Below, piece after piece: positions 34,570 through 47,500 of a stretch of 64,000 bases of DNA (position 1 is the stretch's first letter; the number at the start of each line of letters is the position of its first letter). Position numbers and translations under genes: made by a program. Source of the DNA: Crotalaria pallida. Taxonomy: Eukaryota; Streptophyta; Magnoliopsida; Fabales; Fabaceae. The stretch spans positions 65,644,501-65,708,500 of the forward strand of contig CM075651.1 of NCBI GenBank assembly GCA_037953625.1, read 5' to 3'. The notes under the pieces were generated by a model. The model had not been told where the DNA came from. It saw only the letters and a list, made by a program, of their open reading frames with translations, and did no database searches.

Positions 34570-35073
34570 AGTTTTTTATCTCGTTTCAATTCTGTTTTTA
34601 ATTGTTTTTATATCGTTATTACCCTTGTTCTGTTAGGATTGTTTATTTTTGATGATGGTGTACGCTCGGTGAAACTCCGAGCCCATTGTATTTACTGCTT
34701 CGAATAAATAAAAGTTCTGTTATTGAATTCATTGTATTTACGTACTTTTCCTCATAACCGACTAGCCACCGTTTATGACGCAAACGATTATAAACAGCTC
34801 AAACAAGAGCTTATAACTCGTCAAGTACCTTAAAAAGATTCCCGATTCAAACATGATTTATTTGAAAAATCGTTTGCACATCGCGGATAGAGGAACCCAC
34901 CTCGGCTAAAGTGCTGGAGTTCCGAGGTCTTAACACTTGAATTCTTAACAAAAAGAACAGAAAGAAGCATAAAATAAAAGCGGATATTATAAATATTCAA
35001 AACTAGTTACAGAAAAAAGATTCAAACCCATCTATTGGGGTAGATACAAAATTAAAAAGGCAAAAAGAAAAAG
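34570..35073. other. Spacer between integrase and antisense gene
   Basis: About 500 bases of AT-rich, non-coding sequence. It is the convergent 3' flank of both integrase (plus) and the antisense gene (minus), so it should contain both polyadenylation regions; AATAAA is seen near 34705 on the plus strand. Nothing else was recognised. Confidence 0.6.
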
Positions 35074-37654
35074 CTACTCTATGTCAGACAGTACTACGCT
35101 GTCAGGGTCGAACTTATCATCTTCCTCTTCCTCACCATCGGCACCCTCGGCCTCTTTGTCCTCGGACTCCTCAGACAAATGGTCAGGTAGATCAACCCTG
35201 CCCATATCAATTGGGACCCCACTTGCATCCACGATCCGACCATTTTTGGTAGCAAAGTTAGGGTCTGCACCCTTGGTCACGAGACCAGGATTCAAGATGC
35301 GAAGTTGCTCGGCGGTGTTGAGGAAAGAATCTCCAACCGCATGATCCCAATTAAACAAATTCTCCTCGGTTGCCTTCTTATGCTTAAGAGCTTTCGCTCT
35401 CATCTTTTCCAAAGAGGCTCGGAGCCCAGTAACCTCATCCCTAGCATATTCAAGTTGCTCCTGAGCCACAGCAGCATCCTCCTTAGCCTTTCTCAGGATT
35501 TCCTCGGATTGCCTCATCTTTTCCTCGGCCTCTTGAAGAATTTTTTCAGCAGTTTCCTTGTCAGCTTCGGCCTTAGCCTTGGCACCTTTAGCTTCCTGCA
35601 TTCCTTTCTGCAGTCTTTCATTCTCGGCAGCCAGGGCTTGAAGTTTTTTCTCGAAGCCTTCCACCTGAAGCTGCAAGTAGTCTTCCCGAGCGTCAGCATC
35701 ATTTCTCTTCTTCTTTTCTTCGGGGGCCACCCCAACATGAACGTCATCACCACGCTTACCGAGGTAATGGAGAATGCTTGCACCTCTTAGAAGACCCCTC
35801 ACCAAGGCCAAACAATTATTTTCCAGGTACCTGGGGTCTAGGCACCTATCACTTCAGCGTCCTCGGGAGGAAAGACAGTTGCAGTAAAGGAATCTAAAAT
35901 ATTCTTACCCCACACAGTTTTGGCAACGGCGTCGTCCATACCCTCAGTAACTTGAATCCCCTTGTGGGGCTTACTCAGGTGGAGCCAATCACCAGCCAAT
36001 CCTTTCCCTTTTTCCACCCGAGGCCACTTGGAGGGACGCTCAGGAGTACTTTTAGCACTTTGTTGTGCCTCTGAATGGACGGTTTGCTCAACATTTTCGG
36101 TGGCCTGATGTACATCGGCTAGGATGGTTTGAGGGGCAACTTTGGGACTTTCCGTTGAAGTTGGAGTTGGCTCAGAGGTTTGGCTCTTAGCTGAGGATCC
36201 CGAACTTCCCTTCACAGCAGCTAGCTGAGCCATCCTGGCCGAAGCAGCTGCGCTCTTCTTGGCTTTGGACGCTTTCTTCCCCATTTTTTCTGCAATAAGA
36301 AAAAATGTTATATCGAGCAAAAAAAAAAAGCAATACCCAGTTTGACCTTCACTTCGGCTCGTGTCCTCTTCAACAGAATTTGCTTTGTATCAATTTGACC
36401 ATTCGCTTGAAGATACTCCCAAACTCGGTCGCATAACCGCCTCTCGGCTTTAGTTAAATCGGCCTTATAATCAAATTGATACAGGGAGGCCCTTCGGTTA
36501 TAAATGCCGTTAGACCAACTCAAAGGGAATTGAGGCACGACCTTAATTTCCTCTTCTTCCTCAACTTGTTCCATGAACCAGCACACTTCGGCTCCGGTGT
36601 ATTCATATTGGAAGAAGAGCGGTTTAAAGGATTTCCAAGAATCGGTAACTTTGGCGAAAAGGGCATGCTCCCTCCGAGCCTTTAAGGACACCCAAAGTCC
36701 CTTTGAGTCGCCGAACTTATTCACTTGGGGGGCATACAACCAGAAGAAGGATCGTAATGTAGCTACTAGACCTTCGGCGTCGCAAAATTGTTGAAACCCC
36801 CTGACAAAGGCCCACCCGCTTGGATGTAGCTGGCTCGGGGCTATACCTAAATGCTTTAGGACTTCTATCTCAAAGGTGGAAAAGGGTGTGCAGATTTCGA
36901 CCTTTGTCACTATTTACTCGTAAAAGTAAAAGAATTGTCGGTTTTCAGGAACTTGGAGGCATATCCGATTGTCTATGCTCGCATGTCTCAGTACAAATTC
37001 CAATGCATTCCCATCTTCGCTCGGAGGCGTTAAAAGTGGACGAAGGTGGTTTAAGCTGTTAGCCGTTAGCAATGAGGGCCTTGTTCCAAGCACTTCCCGA
37101 TCGAAGACAGCATCGTATTGCGCATGGTTGGGTGGTAGAGGATATTCTTCAGGATGGCTGTCACACCTGCGTTCCACCATATCTGGGGAAAAAGTAAAAG
37201 GCTCGGCATTAGCATTTTTTATAGCAGGCGTTTTAATTCTAAAATTAAGGCGGAGCCTAAAACCTTTTCCCCCCACACTCTTGGGATCTTCCAAAGATTC
37301 TTCCCTCCCCGTAAATCGCTCGGGACTAGTCCTAATCTGAGCTCGGCGCTCGGCAAACCTGTACGCCAACAGCCATCTACCATTCTCTACGGGGTCAGAA
37401 GGGTATTCCGTTGACAAGGGTTTCACCTCAAATGGCTCGTTAATCCCTTCGCCAAAAGGGGGGACAGGGGGATCTCCTACTGCGCCATTACCAGAATCAG
37501 AACTAATATCTATGGGAACAGAATCAGCATCAACATCCCCAGAATCCCCAGAACTAGAACTAGAATCGCCGGACGGTTCCTCTCCTAATCTCCTACAGAG
37601 TTCATGGTAAATATCCTTCCAATCTCTCCAGCTCCCCATAGTTATGAAATCCAA
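35074..37654 (-). pseudogene. Antisense gene of Tat element (gypsy-type putative transposon protein)
   Basis: This minus-strand gene sits between pol and the 3' LTR, as antisense extra genes do in some Tat elements. The first frame (37654-36914) has an acidic/Ser-rich N-terminus, then PLPPNHAQYDAVFDREVLGT and NRICLQVPENRQFF. After one in-frame TAA (36914-36916) it continues with FEIEVLKHLGIAPSQLHPSG and WAFVRGFQQFCDAEG. These resemble the Pfam family called putative gypsy type transposon. A 47-base GT-AG intron (36336-36290) is likely. The next part is Ala/Lys/Ser-rich (36289-35838). After a frameshift near 35840, a long Glu/Lys/Ala coiled coil follows with an acidic tail (to 35074). The protein would be about 830 residues. 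Function is unknown; the family term is historical. Confidence 0.75.
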
Positions 37655-38307
37655 ACACTATACTACCTACCTAGAACAAAAACCCCAAAATCCCTGCAAA
37701 ACCCAGAGAAACCAGAACCCTCTCAAAAAGAAGAAAAAATGCCATAAAAATGAGTTATTAGCGTTAGAAGAAGAAGAGGTTACCTGTTTTTGATTGTTGA
37801 TCTCGGGAAGAAATTGATGGTAGCAGATAATCGTAGAGGAATTAAAGTAAATGGAAAGAAGGTGCAGGGAGCGAGTAAGAAAGAGTTTATGGAATTAGTA
37901 TGGAGTAACAAGTGGAGAGGTTGTGTTTTTTGGGAATCAGAAATGAGGAAGTGAAGGAAAGGGGGGTGAAGGAGTTGAATAACCCTCAACCCTCAAAAAA
38001 CCTTTCGGTTTCCTTCCACAACGCACGTGTGGGCCGAAAGCCCACTATCCCACTCAACCACTCGTAGGGTGAAACGTGGCAGTTACTAACGACACTTTTT
38101 CAAATTTAAAAATTTACAATGATGTGGCACGACTCTCAAGGACACGCGCCCTACCTAGGGCATCCAAAACGTCACCTCGAACAGACTACAGGGTTAAAAG
38201 CTGGAAACAGTTGTCAAACACTCCTGAACTAAGACATCCGAAATGGTCAACCTTAACCACTTATTATCTCGTCACAGACTTTCCAAAGTCTTACGAGCTG
38301 GGGGGCT
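37655..38307. other. Upstream of antisense gene and 3' end of Tat element
   Basis: Read on the minus strand, this is the promoter and leader of the antisense gene. CT-rich stretches lie near 37780-37990. Read on the plus strand it is the element's 3' untranslated region, ending with the purine tract GAGCTGGGGGGCT just before the LTR. No coding sequence was recognised. Confidence 0.55.
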
Positions 38308-38941
38308 TATAGGGTCAGCCGACCATACACGGACCTAAGTCCTACTAAAGGGGTTCTAAGGCACTTTCCTCGGATCACTTGCCATAAAAGTCCTTCGCTC
38401 GGACTCATGGACTCCGAGCAGACTAAAGGGCCAAGCTCGGACTTGATGGATCCGAGCCTTACTATCGGTCCCCCATCCATCAGGCTCAGAACTCTAGGAC
38501 CGAGACAAACCGTCGGCTAGTGGATAAGCTCAGGCTCGCCGAGGCTTCTTATCCCTTCCGCAAATCTCTCCTAGATTCTCGCAACAGCCTAGACATGAGA
38601 TCTTCAGTTGATCCTAACCAGATTCTAAGAGCATAATTATCCTACATTATCTCACAGAGTCCTGGTTCAGTACAACTCTGATACAGGGCCCAAACGACCC
38701 ATATCAGCCTCCTCCAAACCCTATAAATAGATCACCACAGCTAGGGTTTCAGGTAAGTACTCTCATCCCTAAGTTGACACTCTGCACACACACGTTGACT
38801 AGGGAGACCCTGCTTTTCCCAACTGGAACTGCAGAAATACCACAAGTCACATATTAACACTTGATCCTCTCTTGGGCTCCTGGTTACCATAATCTTGAGC
38901 ACTTAGAGGGTTAAGGACATCTATTGTTCAAGGACACTACA
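38308..38941 (+). mobile_element. 3' LTR of Tat-type element
   Basis: This 634-base LTR matches 23004-23639 with few differences. Its first bases are TATAGGG where the 5' LTR has TGTAGGG, so the canonical TG end has changed to TA. It ends GGACACTACA and is followed by an A-run. Confidence 0.92.
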
Positions 38942-39051
38942 AAAAAAAATAGATTAGTCCAAGAGGGCTAATATGCTACAATGAGAGGAGAGAAAAAGGA
39001 AAATTTTTAAGTAATAAAATGTTAGACAGAGACAGAAATAAGTTAAGATTA

Positions 39052-39123
39052 ACTAAGATACTTGTATCCAATGACTTGCTGCATCAATTCTTGCATGTTT
39101 TGCTGGCCTCCACTCAGTGGATA
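39052..39123 (-). pseudogene. GTF3C1: GTF3C1 exon 8, 3' piece
   Basis: On the minus strand, after removal of the solo LTR, this encodes TEWRPAKHARIDAASHWIQ before a GTATCT donor. It continues SSSRSHKRIS from the 40705-40752 piece. The Lys/Arg-rich character fits the linker that follows the LNQF motif in plant homologues. The exact donor is uncertain. Confidence 0.6.
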
Positions 39124-40704
39124 TGAGGAAACCGCAATTGGTGGTTGGAGAGACAAAGGAACCCTAGGAATACACCTAGAAGGGGGGGTTGAATAGGTGT
39201 CTAAGCTACCTTGAAAGATTTTCGAACGAAACAAATCGAAACAATCAAAACAAAATATTTTTCCAAAAACTCTCAGGTTTACTCGAGTAGATTTCAGAGT
39301 ACTCGAGTAGTACTCGATTAAAGACTCGTTTACTCGAGTATATCTGACAGAAACCAGAAAAATCAAGTTTTCATTCGCATACGAAAATCAATCAATTCAC
39401 ATGAAATATCAGAGATTCAACGGAGATGATTAACACCTATATTCTTATTGATTACCCTAGTTATGAAAATGATTTTCCCTTTATCAATTTGAACAATAAA
39501 GATTCAATTCAATCAATTATGAAAATCAATTTTTCTCTAGGTTTTCAACCAAGAACACAATTAAAGACTTGAATGTAAAGAGTTAAGGGTTTAGAGATAC
39601 GACACAGCGATTTATCCTGGTTCACTTTCACCCGCTTGAAAGCTACATCCAGTCCCCTCTTCAACCAAGAGAGATTCTTCACTATGAGGAATTAGAGTTC
39701 TCAAATTACAAGTGATTGCCTCACAAGACTTCCTTCTTGCTAGCCTACAAGAGATAACCGACACCCTTGCCTTGTAATCCTATTGATCTTCTCTCTAATC
39801 TAACCTCTACCCCTTGTTGATAATCGACACAACAAGTCTTCAATTGCTTGATGATAATCCACACACCAAGGCTTCTCCTTGCTTGATTCACAACCAAGAC
39901 TTCTTCTTCTTCAATGAACGTTGCTTGAACTTTGCTTGATGATAATCGACACACCAAGGCTTCTTGTTTGTTGTAGTGGCTTGCCTTATTGCAAAAATTA
40001 CAACTCAATGAATACACATACCAATCCTAATGAATCTCAATCAATAGCTATGACAAATCATACAAGAGATTCAAAGGTTCTTGATCAAAGAATATGAAAA
40101 TAGAAAAGCTTTGATCTTTTAAATTGAGAGAGAATAGAATGGCTTGATTCTTTGTAAAATGAATATCAAAATGATGGGTTATAATCACAAAGGTTAGGAA
40201 AAGGTTTATATAGAATACCCAAAAGTTATGGCACTTAAAAACTGATTTTGAGAAGTGAAAAACGTATTTTAAAAAACCAGTTCAGCAGTGTTTACTCGAG
40301 TAAATTACAGCATACTCGAGTACTACTCGATTAAATCTTGATTTACTCGAGTAGATTGATACTACACTTGTTTAAAACTTGTTTTCTCAAAAACCAACCT
40401 TTCCTTTAAAACCTTTAAGCCACCTATTGATTCTAGGTTAAGTGAAAACTCAAATTATGATTAAATCATGACTTATGAATGAGATTCACTACCCTCTAAA
40501 CAAACTACCCAAATGAAAACCTATGAAGCTTGAGAGGCAAAAGATAAAACAAAAACAATTACACTCAAACTTAAGTCTTCATGAGCTTGTTCTCTCTTCT
40601 TCACTTGATGTTTGTTGTTGCTTGTTGAACTTGAACTTGATCATCACATGATAGCTTGTTCAAAACACTTTGTCATTATCAAAACATTCATCATGGAACT
40701 AACA
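39124..40704 (-). mobile_element. Solo LTR related to gag-only family
   Basis: The 1581-base LTR runs from TGAGGAAACC to GAACTAACA, flanked by GGATA at 39119-39123 and 40705-40709. Its layout follows the gag-only LTRs: a GGGGGGGTTGAATAGG block near one end, the AAGRCTTCTTS repeats, a TATATAGAATACCC block and CTCGAG palindromes (39282-39340 and 40296-40350). It is a diverged subfamily with no interior. It interrupts GTF3C1 exon 8. Confidence 0.9.
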
Positions 40705-40752
40705 GGATATTCTTTTATGGCTACGAGATGAACTACCCATTCAAGTGAATTA
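40705..40752 (-). pseudogene. GTF3C1: GTF3C1 exon 8, middle piece
   Basis: This short stretch between the solo LTR and the Sirevirus joins the two other parts of exon 8. Read straight through from 50468, the frame gives ENNSLEWVVHL. The shifted frame gives GSSSRSHKRIS, which looks more like the family, so a one-base frameshift probably lies here. Confidence 0.6.
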
Positions 40753-42509
40753 TGTAGAATCAAAGAGTTTTTGATGATGTCAAATATATAAGCTCGGCAG
40801 AATCAATGATGTTGATAATGTCAAGTAAATTAGAGCTCGACGTGGGGTCAATGTCAAAAGCGTCAGACTTAGTTCTGCGCATGCATTCCGCCAAAGGCAG
40901 AAGCTCGGATATCTGCTTCTGAAGTTTCAGCTCGGATTGAGCTTGGCTCTTGATCACGGCGAAAGTTCATCCAAGTTTGAAAGCTCAGCTCTTCACTTCA
41001 AGACAGTACGCTCGGATATTGATCAGCTCGAAACACGCTCAGAAGGCTTTGAATATTGAACTAAGCCATAGCATAAGAAAGATCAAATTAGCTCGGATTG
41101 AACACGCACCCTGAGCAAAGAGCAAAGCTTGGATCTGTTAGTTTCAAGTCTGGTTGCCGAGGAAAGCTCAAGGCTCGGCAACACAAATCTCAGACCAAGC
41201 TCAAACAAAGCTCAAGGCTCGGCAACACCAATCTCAGACCAGGCTCGAATGAAGCTCAAGCTCGACTGTCTCTGTTCACTCTTCAACAACACATCTTCTT
41301 CAACCTTTAGACTCTGCTCAGCTGTGCCGTACCTTTTATTACCGTTGAGTCTGGGTAGAAGTTCTAGGATTTTAACTCCAACATAGTAACAAGTTTGAAA
41401 TTCAAAATGAGTTAAAATCAAAGGTTGGTGAAGGGTCACTATCACTACTCTGCTGTCAAAATATAGCCGTTGAAATCCTCATTGCTTTTCCGTACAGCTC
41501 TCTCTTTTTCTGGAAAATCAGAAGAGCTTATAAAAGGGGCCTTCAACGGTAACAGAAAAAAATGGAAAAGAGCTTTTGAACAATTTTCTGGAAACCACAT
41601 TTTCATTCTCTTTCAAAAACAGAGCAGAATCAAACTCACAGAAAAGAAAAAGATCATTTGAATTTTCAAGAACTTAGAGAGTTTAATCTTTCAAATCCAA
41701 ACTCTAAGTTCAACATATTTACTTTTTTGTGATACCCTTCACAAAAATTGACTCACTTTTGAACTTCATACTGTCATACTCATTCGAAGAGTGTTTCGAA
41801 TTAGAGCCAGTCTCATTCATAAATCTTGTTCATTGTATTTGCTGGAGTGGAAAGTTGTTCTCTGATCGAGAAAGCTTTTCAGTGGTGAAAAGGTTCCAAA
41901 GAGGTTCTTTGGTCATCGATTTGTCGTGGGTAGGTTGTCACGAGTTTGGTAAACTCGGTTGACTGGATAGGTCTAGAGGGGTGGCTCTTGTAAATCCTTT
42001 TGTAACCCAGAAAATCGATTTTTAGTGAAAGCTCTCTAAAAGGTTTTTAGAGGGGACTGGACTAGCTCTCAGGGTGAGAGTGAACCAGGATAATTCTTCG
42101 GTGTTAAGTTTTATTTCTTTACTGCTTTCTATTGATCGGTTTGCTTGACTGGTTATCCACTGGCTTAAGCATCAAGCTTTTAATGTACTCTGTGATTGCT
42201 CGGTTTTTAAGTGTAGCTCGGAAAAACTAGCTGTGAAGCAATTGTGTTAATTGATTAACCAGTTTATTCTTCTGGTTAATAAATTAACTTTGTTTGCTCG
42301 GCAGCTCAGTTAATCTATTAACCCTTCTGTTTATCTGTTTGGTTAATCAATAAACCGTGACTGCTCGGATAGTCTTTAAACTCTATTCAAAACCGAGAAC
42401 AACAACTTAAGCTTTTTCAAGCAATCAAAAAATTACCATATCTCTTTCAATCTCCTATTCACCCCCCCCCCCTCTACTCGATTGTTAAGCCTCTTGTTGG
42501 TTTCCAACA
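40753..42509 (+). mobile_element. 5' LTR of Sirevirus
   Basis: The 1757-base LTR runs from TGTAGAATC to GTTTCCAACA. It is the same length as the 3' LTR and differs at about two dozen positions by eye, mostly transitions. A TATA box, CTTATAAAAGGGG, lies near 41526. The U5 end carries TTAATTGATTAA-type palindromes (42245-42360) and CTATTCACCCCCC. TSD AATTA is at 40748-40752 and 50396-50400. Confidence 0.95.
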
Positions 42510-42511
42510 AG

Positions 42512-42523
42512 TGGTATCAAAGC
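42512..42523 (+). promoter_or_regulatory. Primer binding site of Sirevirus
   Basis: TGGTATCAAAGC lies two bases after the LTR. It differs by one base from the initiator-tRNA-Met form TGGTATCAGAGC used by the gag-only element. The next bases, TCGGTCGAAAGA, are shared with that element's leader. Confidence 0.85.
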
Positions 42524-42578
42524 TCGGTCGAAAGATCGAGTGTAAAAACTTTTTCGAAAAGATCCTTGAGGAAACCAA

Positions 42579-44513
42579 ATGGCTGCTAACAATCCCTTCG
42601 GAGGTGAAGGCTCTTCCATAAACAGACCACCACTATTCAATGGTGAGGGTTATGCTTATTGGCAAGCTCGAATGAAAATTTTCATTGAAGCTATAGATAT
42701 GGAAATTTGGAAATCTATTGAAAATGGGCCATTTGTCCCCAAAAGAAAAATTAATGAAGAAGTTGTAGAAATCCCATGGGAAAGTTGGGATGATGACGAT
42801 AAACGAAAAGTATCCTTTGATTTAAAAGCCAAAAACATCATCACCTCAGCTTTGTCCTATGATGAGTTTTTTAGAGTGTCAAGCTGCAAATCTGCAAAAG
42901 AAATGTGGGACATTCTACAACTTACTCATGAAGGGACAAGTGAGGTCAGACGAGCTAGGTTAAATACTCTGATGCATGAATATGAGTTATTCCGAATGCT
43001 GCCAAATGGAAATATAAATGATTTGCAGAAACGGTTTACTCATATCATAAACCATCTTAATGCTCTCGGCAAAATCTTTCAAAATGCCGAGATAACTAAC
43101 AAAGTGCTTAGATGTCTTAGCAGAGAATGGCAGCCGAAGGTCACTGCCATCATGGAAGCTAAAGACTTGGACACAATGAGTATAGCCACTTTGTTCGGCA
43201 AGCTGTAAGAGCATGAGATGGAGCTCGGCAGACTGACCATGCATGAAGAATCTGATAAGAAGAAGAAGGGAATTTCCCTCAAAGCTGCTATAAAGGCAAC
43301 CAAAGAATCCTCCGAAGATGAGTCCAGCACGGACATAGATGAGGAAGACTTTGGTCTCATGGTCAAGAAGTTCAGCAAATTTTTTAAAGGCAAAAAGAAC
43401 TTCACAAACAGAGCAAGAGATACCAGAAGCACTCACCACAAAGGCTCAAGTTCAAAAGACCGAGTTAGATGCCATGAATGTGGTGAAGCTGGTCACATCA
43501 GAGCATACTGTCCAAAAGTGCAAAAGCAAGGTGGTGAAGAAACAAAGAAGAACAAAGACCACAAGAAGAAGAGAGCTTACATTGTATGGGATGCACCCAA
43601 CAACGACAACAGCTCAAGCTCCAGCTCTTCCGACGAAGAAGAGAAAGCAATTTTGTGCTTAATAGGAAGGGAAACTGTGTTTGAAAGCCCAAGCCAAACT
43701 TATTCTGAGCAAGATCTTCCTGTATATGACTCGTGCTCGGAGAGTGAAGACGAAGAACCACGCTCGGTTCTCAGATTTGCCGATCAAGAAGTCTCATCGA
43801 GCTCGGCACTAGATGCATCAGAACAAAGATCTAGCATCAAATGTTTAATGGGCAAACACAGCGAGGAAACCTCAACTAGCCGAACATTATCCAAACATAT
43901 AAGCACTGAGGTAACCTCTACTTCTGATTCTGACTCTGAATCTGAATTTAATGACACTGATGAATTGTATTCTGCTTATCTTGAAATGCAAACCGAATTC
44001 AAGAAGCTTGCTAAAAATTTCATTAAGATGAAACAAAATCTTTCAAACTATAAAGAGCAAGTTCTTGATTTGGAAAAATCAATTGAAACTTTGAAAAGCA
44101 GAAACAAGTCATTAGAGAACACTATCACTCAACTGAAAAATGAAAATCTTGACTGCTGCACTAGATATGAAAAAGAAATTTCTGAGCTAAAATTTAAAAG
44201 TGCAACTGTCAACAAGAGTGATGGCTTGTTTGATAGGCTTTTAGCCGAACAAATAAACTATTCAAACAAAACTGGACTTGGATACATTAAGACCAAGAAA
44301 ACAGTAAGGAACCTCAGCAAATTCTCAAACTTTAATAATTTGAAAAAGCCGAGCTGCTCCTACTGTAGTCTTCATGGTCATACACCCAATGAATGCAAAA
44401 TCCGACGTTATGGTGTAGCCAAGGGCAATTTTGTTTGGGTAGTTAAAAGGAAAGATCCAACTGCTAACCCCCTGGGACCCAAGATAACTTGGGTACCCGA
44501 ATCAAAGAAGTAA
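42579..44513 (+). pseudogene. Sirevirus Gag, one nonsense codon
   Basis: The Gag frame covers 645 codons with one TAA (43206-43208, between GKL and EHEMELG, where CAA is likely). The N-terminus has FGGEGSSINRPPLFNGEGYA and RMKIFIEAIDMEIWKSIENG, a Copia-type Gag. Zinc knuckle 1 is CHECGEAGHIRAYC. Ser/Asp-rich tracts and a coiled coil (FKKLAKNFIKMKQNLSNYKE) follow. Knuckle 2 is CSYCSLHGHTPNEC. It ends WVPESKK. The knuckle pair, coiled coil and ending match the gag-only Gag. Confidence 0.9.
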
Positions 44514-44520
44514 TATTTTT

Positions 44521-47500
44521 GTGATGCAGGTGTGCTTCCGAGCAAAGGAGAGCAGATGGTACCTTGATAGTGGCTGCTCGAAGCACATGACGGGGGACAA
44601 AAGTTTAGTCACTGAACTTTCACATTCAGATAAGGGTTACGTCACTTATGGTGATAACAACCGAGGTAAAATATTGGGTGAAGGTAAAGTCAGTAATTCT
44701 GCCAACTTGGTTATCAATAATGTTTTGCTTGTAAAAGGGCTAGAACATAATCTTTTAAGCATAAGTCAACTCTGTGATATTGGTAACCATGTTGTTTTTA
44801 CCTCTACCCATTGCATTATTAAAAGTGACGAGGACAACTCTGTCAAATTTGTTGGATAACGATATAACAACACTTACTTGGTTGATTTGAATGAAATCAC
44901 CTCTTTGATAACCACTTGCATGGTGAGCAAAGAAAGTGATACATGGTTATGGCATAGAAGGACAGCTCATATACACGTAAATCAGTTAAAGAAACTACAA
45001 TCAAAAGATTTAGTGATTGGTTTACCAAAGTTGAATTTTAATACTGAGGGGGTTTGCTCGTCTTGCAAGAAGTGCAAACCAACCAAAAAGAAAAATGATT
45101 TTTCATCTAAGTTGATGGTCTCAACAACTCGGCCCCTGGAAATGTTACACATGGATTTGTTTGGACCATCACAAGTAAAAAGCTTTGGTGGCAATCTCTA
45201 TGCTTTAGTAATTGTAGATGACTTCTCCAGATTTACATGGACTTTATTTTTAAAATCAAAAAGTGATACTTTTGAAAATTTTAAAGAGCTTGTCAAGCAA
45301 CTCCAGAACCGAGCTAACCAAAAAGTAGTTGTCATCCGAACAGACCATGGTGGTGAGTTCGAGAACTACAAATTTGACAAGTTTTGTTCCAAGCTCGGGA
45401 TAGAACATCAGTTTTCTGCTCCTCGGACTCCCGAACAAAACGGAGTTGTGGAACGGAAAAACCGAGTTCTTGAAGAGCTAGCCCGAACCATGCTTAATGA
45501 ATATAATTTGCCACATTATTTCTGGGCCGATGCGGTAAACACAGCTTGCTATGTAATGAACCGCATCCTCATCAGACCAATTTTAAAGAAAACTCCATAT
45601 GAACTTTACAAGGGTAGAAAACCAAAAATTTCTCATTTCCATGCATTTGGTTGCAAAGTCTTCATTTTAAATAATGGAAAAGAGCATCTCGGCAAATTTG
45701 ATTCTAAAGCCGATGAAGGAATATTTTTGGGTTATTCTACTCATAGTAAAGCATTTAGAGTTTTTAACAAAAGGACCTCCACTGTGGAAGAGTCCGTGCG
45801 TGTGGTATTTGATGAGTCTCCTCGGAGAGACAATGTTAGTTGCGCAGATAGAGAGGATCATCATATGGCTGAACTCGATCCGAGCACAACAACTGAAAAA
45901 GCTCAAAAGGATGAAGCTGCTGAAGTCAAAGATCAGAAGGACGAGCTTGTTCCGAGCCAAACAAACAAGGAACAAACCGAACTCAGTCCGAGCCAACTGC
46001 AAAATAGTCAGTCCGAACTCATTCCAAGCCGAGAAGAGCAGTATGAGCTCAGTCCAGCTTGGAAGAGAGTCAAGGACCATCCGATAGAGAATGTGCTCGG
46101 CGACTTGAATAAGGGAGTTTTAACTCGTCGTTCTATTCAGAACTTTTGCAATTTCGCTTCCTTTCTTTCTCAAATTGAACCTAATTCGATTGATCAAGCA
46201 ATTGATGATGAACATTGGGCGATTGCCATGCAAGAGGAACTGAATCAATTCATCAGAAATGATGTCTGGGAATTGGTTCCTCGGCCCGATGATCATACGA
46301 TAATTGGCTTGAAATGGATTTTCAGAAATAAAACAGATGAATTAGGCTTAATTATAAGAAACAAAGCAAGATTAGTTGCTCAAGGCTACAACCAAGAGGA
46401 AGGTATCGATTATGATGAAACCTTCGCTCCAGTTGCTAGGCTTGAAGCAATCCGAATTTTGCTTGCTTTTGCATCTATTATGAATTTCACCCTTTATCAA
46501 ATGGATGTAAAGAGTGCTTTCTTAAATGGCTTTATAAATGAAGAAGTGTATGTAAAACAACCTCCTGGCTTTTAAAATTTTGAATATCCAAACCATGTAT
46601 ATAAACTCAAAAAGGCTCTTTACGGTTTGAAACAAGCTCCGAGAGCTTGGTATGATCGGTTGAGCTCATTTTTACTTGAACAAGGGTTTGAGAGGGAAGG
46701 TTGACACAACTCTATTCATTTATAAATCCAAAAAGGACATATTGTTAGTACAAGTTTATGTTGATGATATAATTTTCGGTGCTACTAACATGTCTCTTTG
46801 CAAGAAGTTCTCTGAATCAATGCAAGGTGAATTCGAGATGTCGATGATGGGAGAACTCACATTCTTTCTCGAACTCCAAATAAAGCAAGTTGAGGGAGGA
46901 ACGTTTGTGCATCAAGGAAAATATTGCAAGGCTCTCCTCAAGAAATTTGGCTTAGAAAATTGCAAAGAAACTGCCACTCCCATGAGCACCTCCAGCTATC
47001 TCGGCAAGGATGAGTCAGGTAAAGCTGTAGATGTAAGCAAATATAGAGGCATGATAGGAAGCCTTCTATATTTAACTGCATCTCGGCCTGATATTATGTT
47101 CAGTGTTTGTTTATGTGCTCGTTTTCAAGCTAATCCCAAAGAATCTCATCTTTCGGCGGTTAAACGAATTTTTAAATATCTAAAAGGAACTGTGAACACT
47201 GGTCTGTGGTATCCTAGGGATGCCAATCTTAGTTTGATTGGGTATTCGGACTCAGATTTTGTTGGGTGCAAGCTTGACCGAAAAAGCACAAGTGGAACAT
47301 GTCACTTACTCGGCAGTTCCCTTGTGTCATGGTTTTCCAAAAAGCAAGCTTGTGTTGCCCTGTCAACAGCCGAAGCCGAATACATTGCCGCTGGTAATTG
47401 TTGTGCTCAAATTCTTTGGATGAAACAACAGTTATCATAATTTGGCTTAATTTTAGATCACATTCCTATCAAATGTGACAATACAAGTGCAATCAACCTG

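Noticed and set aside
35081..35790. Plus-strand Ser-rich and Leu-rich frames
   Set aside because: They are the reverse of the Glu/Lys/Ala coiled coil of the antisense gene.
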